A stretch of DNA of 64,000 bases from Kutzneria buriramensis (lineage in GTDB: Bacteria > Actinomycetota > Actinomycetes > Mycobacteriales > Pseudonocardiaceae). This document shows, in pieces, positions 28,023-36,288 of this stretch. A program made the translations under genes and the position numbers. Location: assembly GCF_003387475.1 (NCBI RefSeq), contig NZ_QUNO01000002.1, forward strand, positions 124,001 through 188,000, written 5' to 3'. Positions within the stretch are counted from its first letter, which is position 1, and each line of letters begins with the position of its first letter. The notes beneath the pieces were generated by a model, which was not told the DNA's origin, did no database searches, and worked only from the letters and a program-made list of their open reading frames with translations.

Positions 28023-28493
28023 GTGGACGACAGGACCATGTTCAGCGCGGAGAACTGCTCCATCGCGCGCACGCTGCAAGTCGTGGGCGAGCGGTGGTCG
28101 CTGTTGATCCTGCGTGAGGCGTTCTACGGCAACCGGCGGTTCGAGCAGTTCCAGCGGCGCATCGGAGTGGCCCGCAACCTGCTCGCGTCCCGGCTCACCA
28201 CCCTGGTGGAGCACGGGATCCTCGACCGGGAGACGTATCAGGAGCCGGGGCAGCGGGCCCGTCAGGAGTACCGGCTCACCGACAAGGGGCGGGACCTGTA
28301 CCCGATCCTGGTGGCGCTGCTGGACTGGGGCGACCGGCACGTCGCCGACCCCGAGGGGCCGGCCATCCTGTTGAGCCACCGGGAGTGCGGTGCCCCCGTG
28401 CACGCCGAACTCCGCTGCGACGCCGGCCACGGCCACCTCACCGCCCGTGACGTCACCGGCACCCCCGGCCCCGGCGCCCGCCTCCTCGCCTGA
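28023..28493 (+). CDS. HxlR family transcriptional regulator
   Basis: The 156-residue protein is a winged-helix HxlR regulator: NCSIARTLQVVGERWSLLILREAF is the characteristic N-terminal segment with the conserved Cys, and RFEQFQRRIGVARNLLASRL gives the recognition region. HxlR proteins often sense electrophiles or oxidants through this cysteine. The C-terminal extension after residue 115 has two further cysteines (HRECGAP, LRCDAGHGH) that could form a small metal or redox site. The GTG at 28023 may be replaced by ATG 28038. The 50-base divergent region with the SDR gene contains the AT-richer likely operator. Confidence 0.82.
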   Translation: MDDRTMFSAENCSIARTLQVVGERWSLLILREAFYGNRRFEQFQRRIGVARNLLASRLTTLVEHGILDRETYQEPGQRARQEYRLTDKGRDLYPILVALLDWGDRHVADPEGPAILLSHRECGAPVHAELRCDAGHGHLTARDVTGTPGPGARLLA

Positions 28494-28495
28494 AC

Positions 28496-28677
28496 CCCCG
28501 CGAGTTCGCCCAGAAATCAAGCACAGCGGGGCAGGGCGAATGTAGGTCTCGGGCAGAAGTGAGGCTGAGGGCTCGGTTCTGCTCGAAACCGACATTCGGT
28601 GTGACTGTGGGCGCGACTCGCGGGGGTGGTGTGCCTCAGGCCTGCATTCGGGGTGCCTGGGAGCGCGACTCGCGGGT
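28496..28677. repeat. Palindromic intergenic repeat, copy A
   Basis: The element begins two bases after the HxlR stop with CCCCCGCGAGT and shows inner arms related to CGAATGTAGGT..., ending GCGCGACTCGCGGGGGTG. A third arm (CTGCATTCGGGG ... GCGCGACTCGCGGG) extends it to 28677. It matches elements at 37693-37859 and 52855-52986. It can fold into long nested hairpins and probably works as a terminator or a mobile non-coding repeat. Confidence 0.75.
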
Positions 28678-28717
28678 TTGTTTGGGTCTCGCGGAAATTG
28701 GGGGGCCTGTCTATATT

Positions 28718-28737
28718 CATCGGACGTCTGTCCGATG
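28718..28737. promoter_or_regulatory. Perfect palindrome overlapping the ribosome-site region
   Basis: CATCGGAC (28718-28725), four-base spacer, GTCCGATG (28730-28737) directly abuts the GGAGG (28737-28741) of the beta-helix gene. It may be a repressor operator or an RNA hairpin hiding the ribosome site. The half-site CATCGGAC recurs at 32651-32658 upstream of the SGNH gene. Confidence 0.5.
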
Positions 28738-28745
28738 GAGGTCTG

Positions 28746-31334
28746 ATGCGGTTCGCCATCGTTGTCGCCGCGCACCTGGTAGCAGCCGCTACCGCCGTGA
28801 GCACGGCCGGTTACACCTCGGATGTTCTGCACGTTTCGCCCGACGGCCGGGGCAGCTCGTGCTCGGCCCAGGCACCCTGCGCGCTGACCACGGCGCGGGA
28901 TCGGGCCCGGAACCAGAGCGGTGATGTCGTCGTCGAGCTGGGTGGCGGCACATACCGGCTCACCAGCCCGTTCACCTTAGGTCCGCAGGATTCTGGCAGA
29001 GCCGGGCACGCCATCGTCTACCGGGCGGCCGCAGGCCAGCGCCCGGTGCTCAGCGGCGGCACGAAGGTCACCGGGTTCACCCAGGTCGACGCCGCGAAGA
29101 ACATCTACCGCGCCACGGTGCCCAAGGGCGCCGACAGCCGGGACCTGTTCGTCGACGGCACGCGGGCGCAGCGGGCCCGCAGCGCCGTCAACCCCGGCGG
29201 CTTCTCCACCACCGCGACGGGATTCACCACCAGCGACGGCTCCTACGCCGACTGGACCAACCAGAGCCAGGTCGAGGTCGTCAACGACAACGCCTGGAAG
29301 CAGATGCGCTGCCCGCTGGCGTCCATCACGCGCAACGCCGCCGGCGGCTCCGACCTCACCGTCGACCCGGGCTGCTGGAACAACAACCACAACAGCGTCC
29401 CCAACCCCGGCTTCCCCTTCAACGGCGCGGGTCTGCCCACGCTGAACGGGATCAGCTGGCTGGAGAACGCCTACCAGCTGCTCGGCACGCCCGGCCAGTT
29501 CTACCTCGACGGCGCCGCCGGCTACGTCTACTACGTGCCGCGTCCCGGCGAGAACCTGGCCAAGGCCGACGTCGAACTCCCCACCGCGCAGGAACTCCTG
29601 GACGTCAGCGGCACGCCCGGCCACCTCGCGCCGCTCAACGACACCGACTGGCGCGCCACCTACACCGGCAGCTGGGGCTACCAGAACGGCCGCCCCACCG
29701 GCGATCTCGCCGGCGACGTGCACTACACCAGCACGAACGGCGACTCCTTCAGCTACACCTTCACCGGCACCGGCATCCAGGTGCTGTCGGAGACCAACTC
29801 CGACGAGGGCACCGCCGACGTCTACGTGGACGGCGTCAAGACGCAGACGGTCAACGCCAGCACGTCGGAACGCCTGGCGCAGCAGGCACTGGCCAGCGTC
29901 ACCGGCCTGGCCAGGGGCCAGCACACGATCAAGCTGGTCAAGACCGGCGGCGACTACATGCTCGTCGACGGCGTCACGGTGATCCCCGACGTGGTGACCC
30001 CCGTGCACGACATCACCTTCTCCGGCATCACGTTCGCCGACACGACCTGGAACGCACCCACCGCCGAGGGGTACGTCGACAACCAGGCGGGCGTGTTGTG
30101 GGACCCGACCACGCGCTCGCCGATCCGCATTCCCGCCGCCGTGCAGGTGCACCGCGGCCAGCGGATCACCTTCTCCGACGACACCGTGCGCAACGTCGGC
30201 ACCAGCGGCATCGAGCTGGCCGACCAGACGCAGGACTCCACCGTCTACCGCAGCAGCGTCACCGACACCTCCGGCATCGGCGTCGCCGTCGGAGAGGTCG
30301 ACGACTACTACCAGACCCAGGCACCGCTGCAGACCAGCGGAAACACCGTGTCCGACAACACGATCCAGCGCGTCGGCCAGGAGTTCGCCGACGCCGTGGG
30401 CGTCCTCGTCGGGCACAGCCGCAACACCACGTTGTCGCACAACGACATCGGCTACACCCCGTACTCCGGCGTCTCTATCGGCTGGGGCTGGGGCTGGGCG
30501 TCCAGCTGCGATCTCCAGGCCAAGCAGGGACTTTCGCAGCCCTGCGCGCACGGCACCACCTACACCGGCGGCAACCACGTCGTCGGCAACCACGTGCACA
30601 GCGTGATGGGCGAGCTCAACGACGGCGGCCCGATCTACACGCTGGGCGGCCAGGCCTCGCAGTCCGAGTTCACCGGCAACGTGCTCGGCGAATGCGTCAA
30701 CGGCTGCAACGCCATCTACCACGACGAGGGCAGTTCCCTCTGGTACACGCACGACAACGTGGTGAAGTCCATCGGCGGCTCGCTGTGGCTGAACCTGTGG
30801 ACGCCGACCATCCACGACGACACCATCGTCAACAACTTCACGGACACCGGCAACTACAACAACAACGGCACGAACATCACGCTCCAACCGTCCACTGTGG
30901 TCCCCGACCAGAACTGGCCGGCGGCCGCGCAGGCGATCATCGACGCGGCCGGTCCCGACACGCCCAGGTCCAACCTGGTCGACGATGACGATCTCCGCAT
31001 CGCCTATCGCGGCAGCTGGTCGTTCCAGGGCGGCCGCAGCTACGGCGACCTGAACGGCAACGTGCACTACAGCCAGCAGGACGGCGCGTCGGCGTCGATC
31101 ACCTTCACCGGCACCGGCATCAGCTTCCTCACCGAGACCAACTCGGACGAGGGGCACGTCGGCGTCACGCTGGACGGCGTCGCCCAGCCGGCGGTCAACG
31201 CCAACACCGCCCAGCGCGGCGTGCAGCAGAAGGTGTTCTCGGTCAAGGGATTGCATCCCGGCTCGCACACCCTCACGGTGAGCAAGCTCGACGGGACGTA
31301 CTTCCTGGTCGACGGCTTCCAGCTCCTCGGCTGA
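28746..31334 (+). CDS. Secreted right-handed beta-helix protein with two repeated binding modules
   Basis: The 862-residue protein has a signal peptide (about 1-25) and DVLHVSPDGRGSSCSAQAPCALTTARDRA, the typical opening of pectate-lyase-like beta-helix proteins. The helix is interrupted at about residues 298-415 by a beta-sandwich module, then continues (about 420-740) with NTVSDNTIQRVG and SHNDIGYTPYSGVSIGWGWGW. A second copy of the module follows at 745-862. The two modules share SW(G/S)xQ(N/G)GR, DLxGxVHY, FTGTGIxxL(S/T)ETNSDEG and YxLVDG. Role: probably extracellular glycoside hydrolase or lyase on a plant or microbial polysaccharide, with the modules as glycan binders (inference). GGAGG precedes the ATG. 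Confidence 0.8.
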   Translation: MRFAIVVAAHLVAAATAVSTAGYTSDVLHVSPDGRGSSCSAQAPCALTTARDRARNQSGDVVVELGGGTYRLTSPFTLGPQDSGRAGHAIVYRAAAGQRPVLSGGTKVTGFTQVDAAKNIYRATVPKGADSRDLFVDGTRAQRARSAVNPGGFSTTATGFTTSDGSYADWTNQSQVEVVNDNAWKQMRCPLASITRNAAGGSDLTVDPGCWNNNHNSVPNPGFPFNGAGLPTLNGISWLENAYQLLGTPGQFYLDGAAGYVYYVPRPGENLAKADVELPTAQELLDVSGTPGHLAPLNDTDWRATYTGSWGYQNGRPTGDLAGDVHYTSTNGDSFSYTFTGTGIQVLSETNSDEGTADVYVDGVKTQTVNASTSERLAQQALASVTGLARGQHTIKLVKTGGDYMLVDGVTVIPDVVTPVHDITFSGITFADTTWNAPTAEGYVDNQAGVLWDPTTRSPIRIPAAVQVHRGQRITFSDDTVRNVGTSGIELADQTQDSTVYRSSVTDTSGIGVAVGEVDDYYQTQAPLQTSGNTVSDNTIQRVGQEFADAVGVLVGHSRNTTLSHNDIGYTPYSGVSIGWGWGWASSCDLQAKQGLSQPCAHGTTYTGGNHVVGNHVHSVMGELNDGGPIYTLGGQASQSEFTGNVLGECVNGCNAIYHDEGSSLWYTHDNVVKSIGGSLWLNLWTPTIHDDTIVNNFTDTGNYNNNGTNITLQPSTVVPDQNWPAAAQAIIDAAGPDTPRSNLVDDDDLRIAYRGSWSFQGGRSYGDLNGNVHYSQQDGASASITFTGTGISFLTETNSDEGHVGVTLDGVAQPAVNANTAQRGVQQKVFSVKGLHPGSHTLTVSKLDGTYFLVDGFQLLG

Positions 31335-31345
31335 GCAACCCCAAT

Positions 31346-31398
31346 GCAGGGAAGGACGCCTTACCCTCGTTCAATGAGGGTAAGGCGTCCTTCCCTGC
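31346..31398. terminator. Very strong bidirectional hairpin
   Basis: A perfect 23-bp inverted repeat (31346-31368 with 31376-31398) with a 7-base loop GTTCAAT lies between two convergent genes. The flanking gene ends extend the symmetry because both proteins end in QLLG (CAGCTCCTCGGCTGA on each strand), giving a nested palindrome from about 31319 to 31420. Confidence 0.85.
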
Positions 31399-31405
31399 GT
31401 CTTTC

Positions 31406-32602
31406 TCAGCCGAGGAGCTGGAGGTTCACCGCGTCGGCCATGGCCTGCATGCCGGTGGCGTTCGGGTGCAAATGGTCGCCGGAGTCGTACGCGGGGTTGA
31501 TGCCGGCGGCGTTGTTCGGGTCGGCCATCGCCTGGGCGAAGTCGACGACGCCGTCGAACGCGCCGCCGGTCCGGATCCAGGTGTTGACCGCCTGCCGGAT
31601 CGCCTCGCGGTCGCCGGGCTCGTTGTCGGGCATGATCGTGCCGCCGATGATCCGCACGCCGGCCTTGTGCGCCTGGGCGATCAGCTGCTGGTAGCCGCCG
31701 ATCAGGTCCTGCGCGGTCAGCGGGCCGCCGGCGGTGTTCACGCCGGCGTGCAGGTCGTTGACGCCCTCCAAGAGGATCACCGTCCGCACGCCGGCCTCGC
31801 CGAGGGCGTCGTGGCCGAACCGCTTGAGGGCGCTGACGCCCTGCCAGATGTTCGGCACGTCGGTGAGCACCCGGTTGCCGCCGATGCCGGCGTCCACGAC
31901 GCCCTTGGGCGTGCCGGCGGCCGCCAGCCGCCGGGCCAGGTCGTCCGGGTAGCGCTGGTAGGCGCCGATGGGCGTGTTGTAGCCGTCGGTGATGGAGTCG
32001 CCGAAGCACACCACGGTGCCCCGGGCCGAGGTCGGCACGACGTCCAGGCCGGACAGGTAGTACCACGAAGTCCTTGCGGCGATGTAGTTTCCGTCGCCGT
32101 CGTCACGGCTGTGGTCGCCGGGCGCGGACAGGTACGAGGTGTCGAAGGCGTCCGAGTGCCACGTCGCCGAGCTGGTCGCCTTCGGCAGGTACAGGCTCAC
32201 CAACAGGTTCTGGCCGGCGCCGACGGACATCGGGATCGGGTCGCTGACCGCCTCCTTGCCGGCGGCGATGGTCGTGGTCCGCGACCGGCCGAAGGTGACG
32301 GTGTGGTGGCTGCCGGCGACGGCCGTGGCCATGCCGCTCTGCACGGCGACGTCCACCGCGCCGACGGCCAGCGGCGTGGTGCCGCGCAGGTTGGACACGG
32401 TGATCCGGGGCGAGCTGCCGGCGATGCTGCTGTGCACCACCATCCGGATCGTCTGGTTGCTGAAGTTGGGACCGCCGATGGTCATGCTCGGCCCCCAGGC
32501 CGCCAGCCGGGCGGTGGAGTCCGCCGCGGCGGCGGCCGAGGTCGTGGCGGTCGCCAGCGTCACCGCGGCCGCGAGGGCCGCCAGGAGGGGTCTTGTCGTC
32601 AC
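31406..32602 (-). CDS. Secreted SGNH/GDSL hydrolase
   Basis: The 398-residue protein has a signal peptide (cleaved near residue 27), a beta-rich N-terminal domain of about 165 residues and an SGNH hydrolase domain. Block I is CFGDSITDGYN with nucleophile Ser203; GIGGNR is block II, EGVNDL block III and DHLHPN block V with the Asp-His pair. Such two-domain secreted esterases remove acetyl groups from sugars or act as lipases. Pairing with the beta-helix protein suggests polysaccharide deacetylation (inference). GTG 32602 was chosen because it begins the signal peptide; an upstream in-frame ATG at 32683 would add a charged 27-residue leader. Confidence 0.82.
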   Translation of the reverse strand: MTTRPLLAALAAAVTLATATTSAAAAADSTARLAAWGPSMTIGGPNFSNQTIRMVVHSSIAGSSPRITVSNLRGTTPLAVGAVDVAVQSGMATAVAGSHHTVTFGRSRTTTIAAGKEAVSDPIPMSVGAGQNLLVSLYLPKATSSATWHSDAFDTSYLSAPGDHSRDDGDGNYIAARTSWYYLSGLDVVPTSARGTVVCFGDSITDGYNTPIGAYQRYPDDLARRLAAAGTPKGVVDAGIGGNRVLTDVPNIWQGVSALKRFGHDALGEAGVRTVILLEGVNDLHAGVNTAGGPLTAQDLIGGYQQLIAQAHKAGVRIIGGTIMPDNEPGDREAIRQAVNTWIRTGGAFDGVVDFAQAMADPNNAAGINPAYDSGDHLHPNATGMQAMADAVNLQLLG

Positions 32603-32650
32603 AGGGCTGCTCCACTCGACACGTCGATGTGTGGCGGGGCGCTGACGATA

Positions 32651-32658
32651 CATCGGAC
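32651..32658. promoter_or_regulatory. CATCGGAC half-site upstream of the SGNH hydrolase gene
   Basis: The eight bases match one arm of the palindrome at 28718-28737. The second arm is not preserved. It is about 50 bases upstream of the start, which is compatible with co-regulation of the two secreted enzymes. Confidence 0.3.
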
Positions 32659-32759
32659 CTAAGCGCGGTTCATAGGGCTCCAACTGGACGATGTTGGCTG
32701 ATTCATCCGAGCACTGGCGGCGTGTGATCGGAGGAACGCGGGGGGTGACGAAACCAGGG

Positions 32760-34013
32760 TCAACCAGGGGCGTTCAGCAGCTCGTCGATCTTGGTGTCGG
32801 CGGCGCCCGCCGCCTCGGCGACGGTGGCCTTGCCGGCGGCGATGGACTGGAGCATGTCCTGGATCACGTTCGCGTTGTCCACCGCCGACCAGCGCGTGGA
32901 CAGCGGCGTGAACCAGCTCCTGCCGGCGGCGGCCAGCTCGACGGCCGTCACACCGCTGACAAAAGTGGACAGGCCCGTGCTGTTCGGCACGAGACCGCTC
33001 TGGCCGAGCAGACCCTCGTACTGGGTGCCGGTCAGCAGCCGGATCCACTGCGCGGCCAGGTCGGCCTGCCGGCTCGCCTTGGGCACGACCAGGTTGGAGC
33101 CGCCCAGGAACACCGGCATCGGGCCGTTCGCGCCCGGCATCGGGAACACGCCGAGCTGCTGGCCCAGCGCCGGGTACTTCTTGGCCGCCGCGCTGGCGTT
33201 CACGCCCTGGTCGATGATCATCGCCGCCCGGCCGCTGCCGAGGGCGTCCACGTCGCTGGTCTCGTCCTTGTCGGCGGGCGCGCGCGAGACCTTCGCCACG
33301 AAGTCGGCCCACTTGTGCAACCCGGTCAGCGACTTCGACGACTCCAGGTCGGCGGTCCACTTCCCGTTCTGCCGGGTGGCGATGGAACCGCCGGCGTCGA
33401 GCACGAAGGGCAGGGCGGCGTACTGGTAGCGACCGGGGAAGTACAGCGCGGAGAAGTCCGTCGCCGGGTTGGCGGCGGTCAGCCGCGCGGCGTCGGCCTC
33501 CAGCTCCGCCAGCGTGGCCGGCGGATCGCCGAGCCCGGCCTGCTGCCAGAGATCCTTGCGGTAGATCACCACGCGGTCGCCGCCGTAGTACGGCACCCCG
33601 TACAGCCTGCCGTCGAAGCTGCCGGCGTCGCGCAGGCCTTGCAGCCATGTGTCGGAGTTCTCGAAGTCCTGCGCCGACAGGTCGGTCAGCTTGCCGCCGC
33701 TGGCGTAGGCCAGCACGTCGCTGTTGCCCATCTCCAGCACGTCCGGCGGCGACGCCGAGCCCATGCCGGCCTGCCAGCGCGCGTCGCGCCCCGGCCATTC
33801 CAGCGTGGTCAGCTTCACCTGCACGTTGGGGTGCAGCGTGTGGAACTGCTGGTTCAGCTCGGCGATGACGTTGTCCGGCGCGCTCTCCTTCATCAGCCAG
33901 ACCGTCAGCGTCGTCTCGGGACCGGGTTGCTGTGTCGGTGGCGCGGCCGCGCAGGCCGAGCCGATCAGGGCGAGCGACAGGGTGGCCAGGGCGCACGCCG
34001 GCACACGTCTCAT
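32760..34013 (-). CDS. ABC sugar-binding lipoprotein (extracellular solute-binding protein, family 1)
   Basis: The 417-residue protein has a lipoprotein signal with GSAC at residues 18-21 (an imperfect lipobox) and then the family 1 solute-binding fold: TLTVWLMKESAPDNVIAELNQQFHTLHPNVQVKLTTLEW, ADKDETSDVDALGSGRAAMIID and FLGGSNLVVPKAS. It would deliver a sugar or oligosaccharide to an ABC importer. No permease or ATPase gene is adjacent, so it is an orphan that must use a remote importer. Its place beside the beta-helix and SGNH genes suggests uptake of their products. GGGGGAT precedes the ATG. Confidence 0.83.
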   Translation of the reverse strand: MRRVPACALATLSLALIGSACAAAPPTQQPGPETTLTVWLMKESAPDNVIAELNQQFHTLHPNVQVKLTTLEWPGRDARWQAGMGSASPPDVLEMGNSDVLAYASGGKLTDLSAQDFENSDTWLQGLRDAGSFDGRLYGVPYYGGDRVVIYRKDLWQQAGLGDPPATLAELEADAARLTAANPATDFSALYFPGRYQYAALPFVLDAGGSIATRQNGKWTADLESSKSLTGLHKWADFVAKVSRAPADKDETSDVDALGSGRAAMIIDQGVNASAAAKKYPALGQQLGVFPMPGANGPMPVFLGGSNLVVPKASRQADLAAQWIRLLTGTQYEGLLGQSGLVPNSTGLSTFVSGVTAVELAAAGRSWFTPLSTRWSAVDNANVIQDMLQSIAAGKATVAEAAGAADTKIDELLNAPG

Positions 34014-34226
34014 ATGATCATCCCCCCGCAGGGACCGCAGATGCGTAGACGACGACGGTGAATGTGCTTCGGCACCGTGTCAATGCCTCCATTCGCGTGG
34101 GGCTGGGTATTGTCTACGGCGGTCCGCCGTGTTGGCCCAACCGCGTGGCGCGCGTGGCTGGTTTCATAGTGGCGGGCCGCAGTCGCGGCGCTTGCAAGCG
34201 CGCGAAACCGTGAACGAGGAGATGGC

Positions 34227-35753
34227 GTGACCGTCGATGGCCGGGTAGTCGCGGGCCGTTACCGCTTGGGCCGACGGATCGGCAGCGGCGCGATGGGCGT
34301 CGTGTGGCAGGCGCACGACGAGCTGCTGTACCGCACTGTGGCGGTGAAGCAGCTGTTGCTTCAGCCCGGCCAGTCCGAGGCGGACGCCGAGGAGGCGCGC
34401 CGCCGCGCCATGCGCGAGGGCCGGATCGCCGCGCGCCTCCAGCATCCCAACGCGGTCGCGGTCTTCGACGTCGTCGACGAGGGCGACGGCATGCCGTGGC
34501 TGGTGATGGAGTACGTGCCCTCCCGCAGCCTGTCCGCGGTGCTCGAGGAGCAGGGCACCCTGCCGCCGCAGGAGGCCGCCCGCATCGGCATGCACGTGGC
34601 CTCCGCGCTGGCCGCCGCGCACGCCGCCGGCATCGTGCACCGGGATGTCAAGCCCGGCAACGTTTTGCTCGGCGACGACGGCACCGTGAAGATCACCGAC
34701 TTCGGCATCTCGCGGGCCCAGGGCGACTCCACGGTGACCGCCACCGGCATGCTCGCCGGCACGCCGGCCTATCTCGCGCCGGAGATCGCCAAGGGCCACG
34801 ACCCGACCCCGTCCTCCGACGTTTTCTCCCTCGGGGCAACGCTTTACGCCACGGTTGAGGGCATTCCGCCGTTCGGCCTCAGCGACAACCCGTTGGCACT
34901 GCTGCACAAGGTGGCATCCGGGCAGATCGAGCCGCCGCGCCAGGCGGGACCGCTCACGCAGCCGCTGCTGTCGCTGCTGGCGGCCGAGCCGACCGAGCGC
35001 GTGACGATGGTGCGCTGCCGCGAGGCGCTGGGCGCGGTCGCCTCGGGCCGGCCCGCGCCGGCGATGCCGATACCGACCGCGGCGCCGACGATGGCCGTCC
35101 ACGCGCACCACCCGTCGCCGATGGCGACCCGGGTGGAGCAGCGTCCGCTCGGCGGCCCCCCGCGGGCCACCTCGACCACCGCCATGCCGCCCGTTCGGCC
35201 GAAGGGCCAGACCAGTTCCGGCGGCCCGAACCGCGGGGCGGTGATCGGCATCGCGGCGGCCGTCGTCATCGCGGTGATAGTCGGCGTGATCCTCGTGACG
35301 AACCGGATGAACCACACCACGGCGGACGGTTCGGGCGGTGGCGGCGGCGGCTCGCAGGGCGGCGGCAACACGTCGACCACCACGAGCGCGCCGCCCGCGA
35401 CGGCCATCAACCGGCCGCCGGTCACGTCGCAGCCGGACCTGACCGCGCAGCAGCAGGCGATCACCGACTTCTACGCGCAGCTGCCGGGCAACGCCCAGAA
35501 CGCGGCCCAGGCCTTCCTCACCCCGGACTTCCAGGGCGGCGCCGAGGCGTTCGTCAGCCAGATGAGCGGGCTCAAGGCGGTGACGCTGGACAACGTCCAG
35601 CCCGGCGACTTCTTCTTCCGAGCCGACGAGCACCTCGTCGCCAAGGATGGCAGCAAGACGGTGCAGCCCGTCGGCATCGGGTTGAAGTGGGCCAACAGCC
35701 AGCTCTACATCCAGAAGGTGCAGAACCTGGGCGCGGCGAAGCCGGAGAGCTGA
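34227..35753 (+). CDS. Transmembrane Ser/Thr protein kinase
   Basis: The 508-residue protein has an N-terminal Hanks-type kinase domain: glycine loop RIGSGAMGVVW (17-27), lysine K41, HRDVKPGN with catalytic D140, DFG 158-160, activation-loop threonines near 169-173 and APE 184-186. A proline-rich linker (about 275-335), one transmembrane helix (338-358) and a Ser/Thr/Gly-rich stalk follow. The end is a small extracellular domain (about 408-500) that resembles neither PASTA nor lectin modules and may be the sensor. GTG 34227 has GAGGAG upstream. No phosphatase gene is linked. Confidence 0.87.
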   Translation: MTVDGRVVAGRYRLGRRIGSGAMGVVWQAHDELLYRTVAVKQLLLQPGQSEADAEEARRRAMREGRIAARLQHPNAVAVFDVVDEGDGMPWLVMEYVPSRSLSAVLEEQGTLPPQEAARIGMHVASALAAAHAAGIVHRDVKPGNVLLGDDGTVKITDFGISRAQGDSTVTATGMLAGTPAYLAPEIAKGHDPTPSSDVFSLGATLYATVEGIPPFGLSDNPLALLHKVASGQIEPPRQAGPLTQPLLSLLAAEPTERVTMVRCREALGAVASGRPAPAMPIPTAAPTMAVHAHHPSPMATRVEQRPLGGPPRATSTTAMPPVRPKGQTSSGGPNRGAVIGIAAAVVIAVIVGVILVTNRMNHTTADGSGGGGGGSQGGGNTSTTTSAPPATAINRPPVTSQPDLTAQQQAITDFYAQLPGNAQNAAQAFLTPDFQGGAEAFVSQMSGLKAVTLDNVQPGDFFFRADEHLVAKDGSKTVQPVGIGLKWANSQLYIQKVQNLGAAKPES

Positions 35754-35771
35754 CGCCGCGCCCGTCCGGCC

Positions 35772-36260
35772 TCAGGCCGGCAGCACCGCTTCCACGGCCG
35801 CGACCAGCCCGGCGTCCTCGGGCTCGGTCCGCGGCCGGAACCGGCCGACCACCTTGCCGCCCGGCGCCAGCAGGAACTTCTCGAAGTTCCACTGCACGTC
35901 GCCGGCGGCGCCGTCGGCGTCCGCGGTCTGGGTCAGCTCGGCGTAGAGCGGGTGCCGGCCGTCGCCGTTGACGTCGAGCTTGGCCAGCATCGGGAACGTC
36001 ACGCCGTACGTGGCGGAGCAGAAGTTCTGGATCTCCTCGGCGGTGCCGGGCTCCTGGCCCATGAACTGGTTGCAGGGCGCCCCGACCACGCTGAAGCCGC
36101 GGTCGGCGTAGCGCTCGTGCAGGCGCTCCAGGCCGCCGTACTGCGGGGTCAGGCCGCAGCGGGAGGCCACGTTCACCACGAGGAGCGCCTTGTCGCCGAG
36201 CGCGCCCAGAGTGGTCGGCTCGCCGGCGAGTGTGGTCAGCTGGAGATCGAGAATGCTCAT
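35772..36260 (-). CDS. Glutathione peroxidase family thiol peroxidase
   Basis: The 162-residue protein is a GPx-fold peroxidase: NVASRCGLTPQYGGLE with peroxidatic C35, APCNQFMGQEPG with the conserved Gln and a possible resolving cysteine, and WNFEKFLL with the conserved Trp-Asn. Cysteine replaces selenocysteine. In actinomycetes, which make mycothiol rather than glutathione, such enzymes generally use thioredoxin (established for the family in several bacteria; not testable here). It is convergent with the kinase gene and divergent from the amidase gene. Confidence 0.88.
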   Translation of the reverse strand: MSILDLQLTTLAGEPTTLGALGDKALLVVNVASRCGLTPQYGGLERLHERYADRGFSVVGAPCNQFMGQEPGTAEEIQNFCSATYGVTFPMLAKLDVNGDGRHPLYAELTQTADADGAAGDVQWNFEKFLLAPGGKVVGRFRPRTEPEDAGLVAAVEAVLPA

Positions 36261-36288
36261 GACCGGAAAGCCTAGACGGGAGAGCGGC

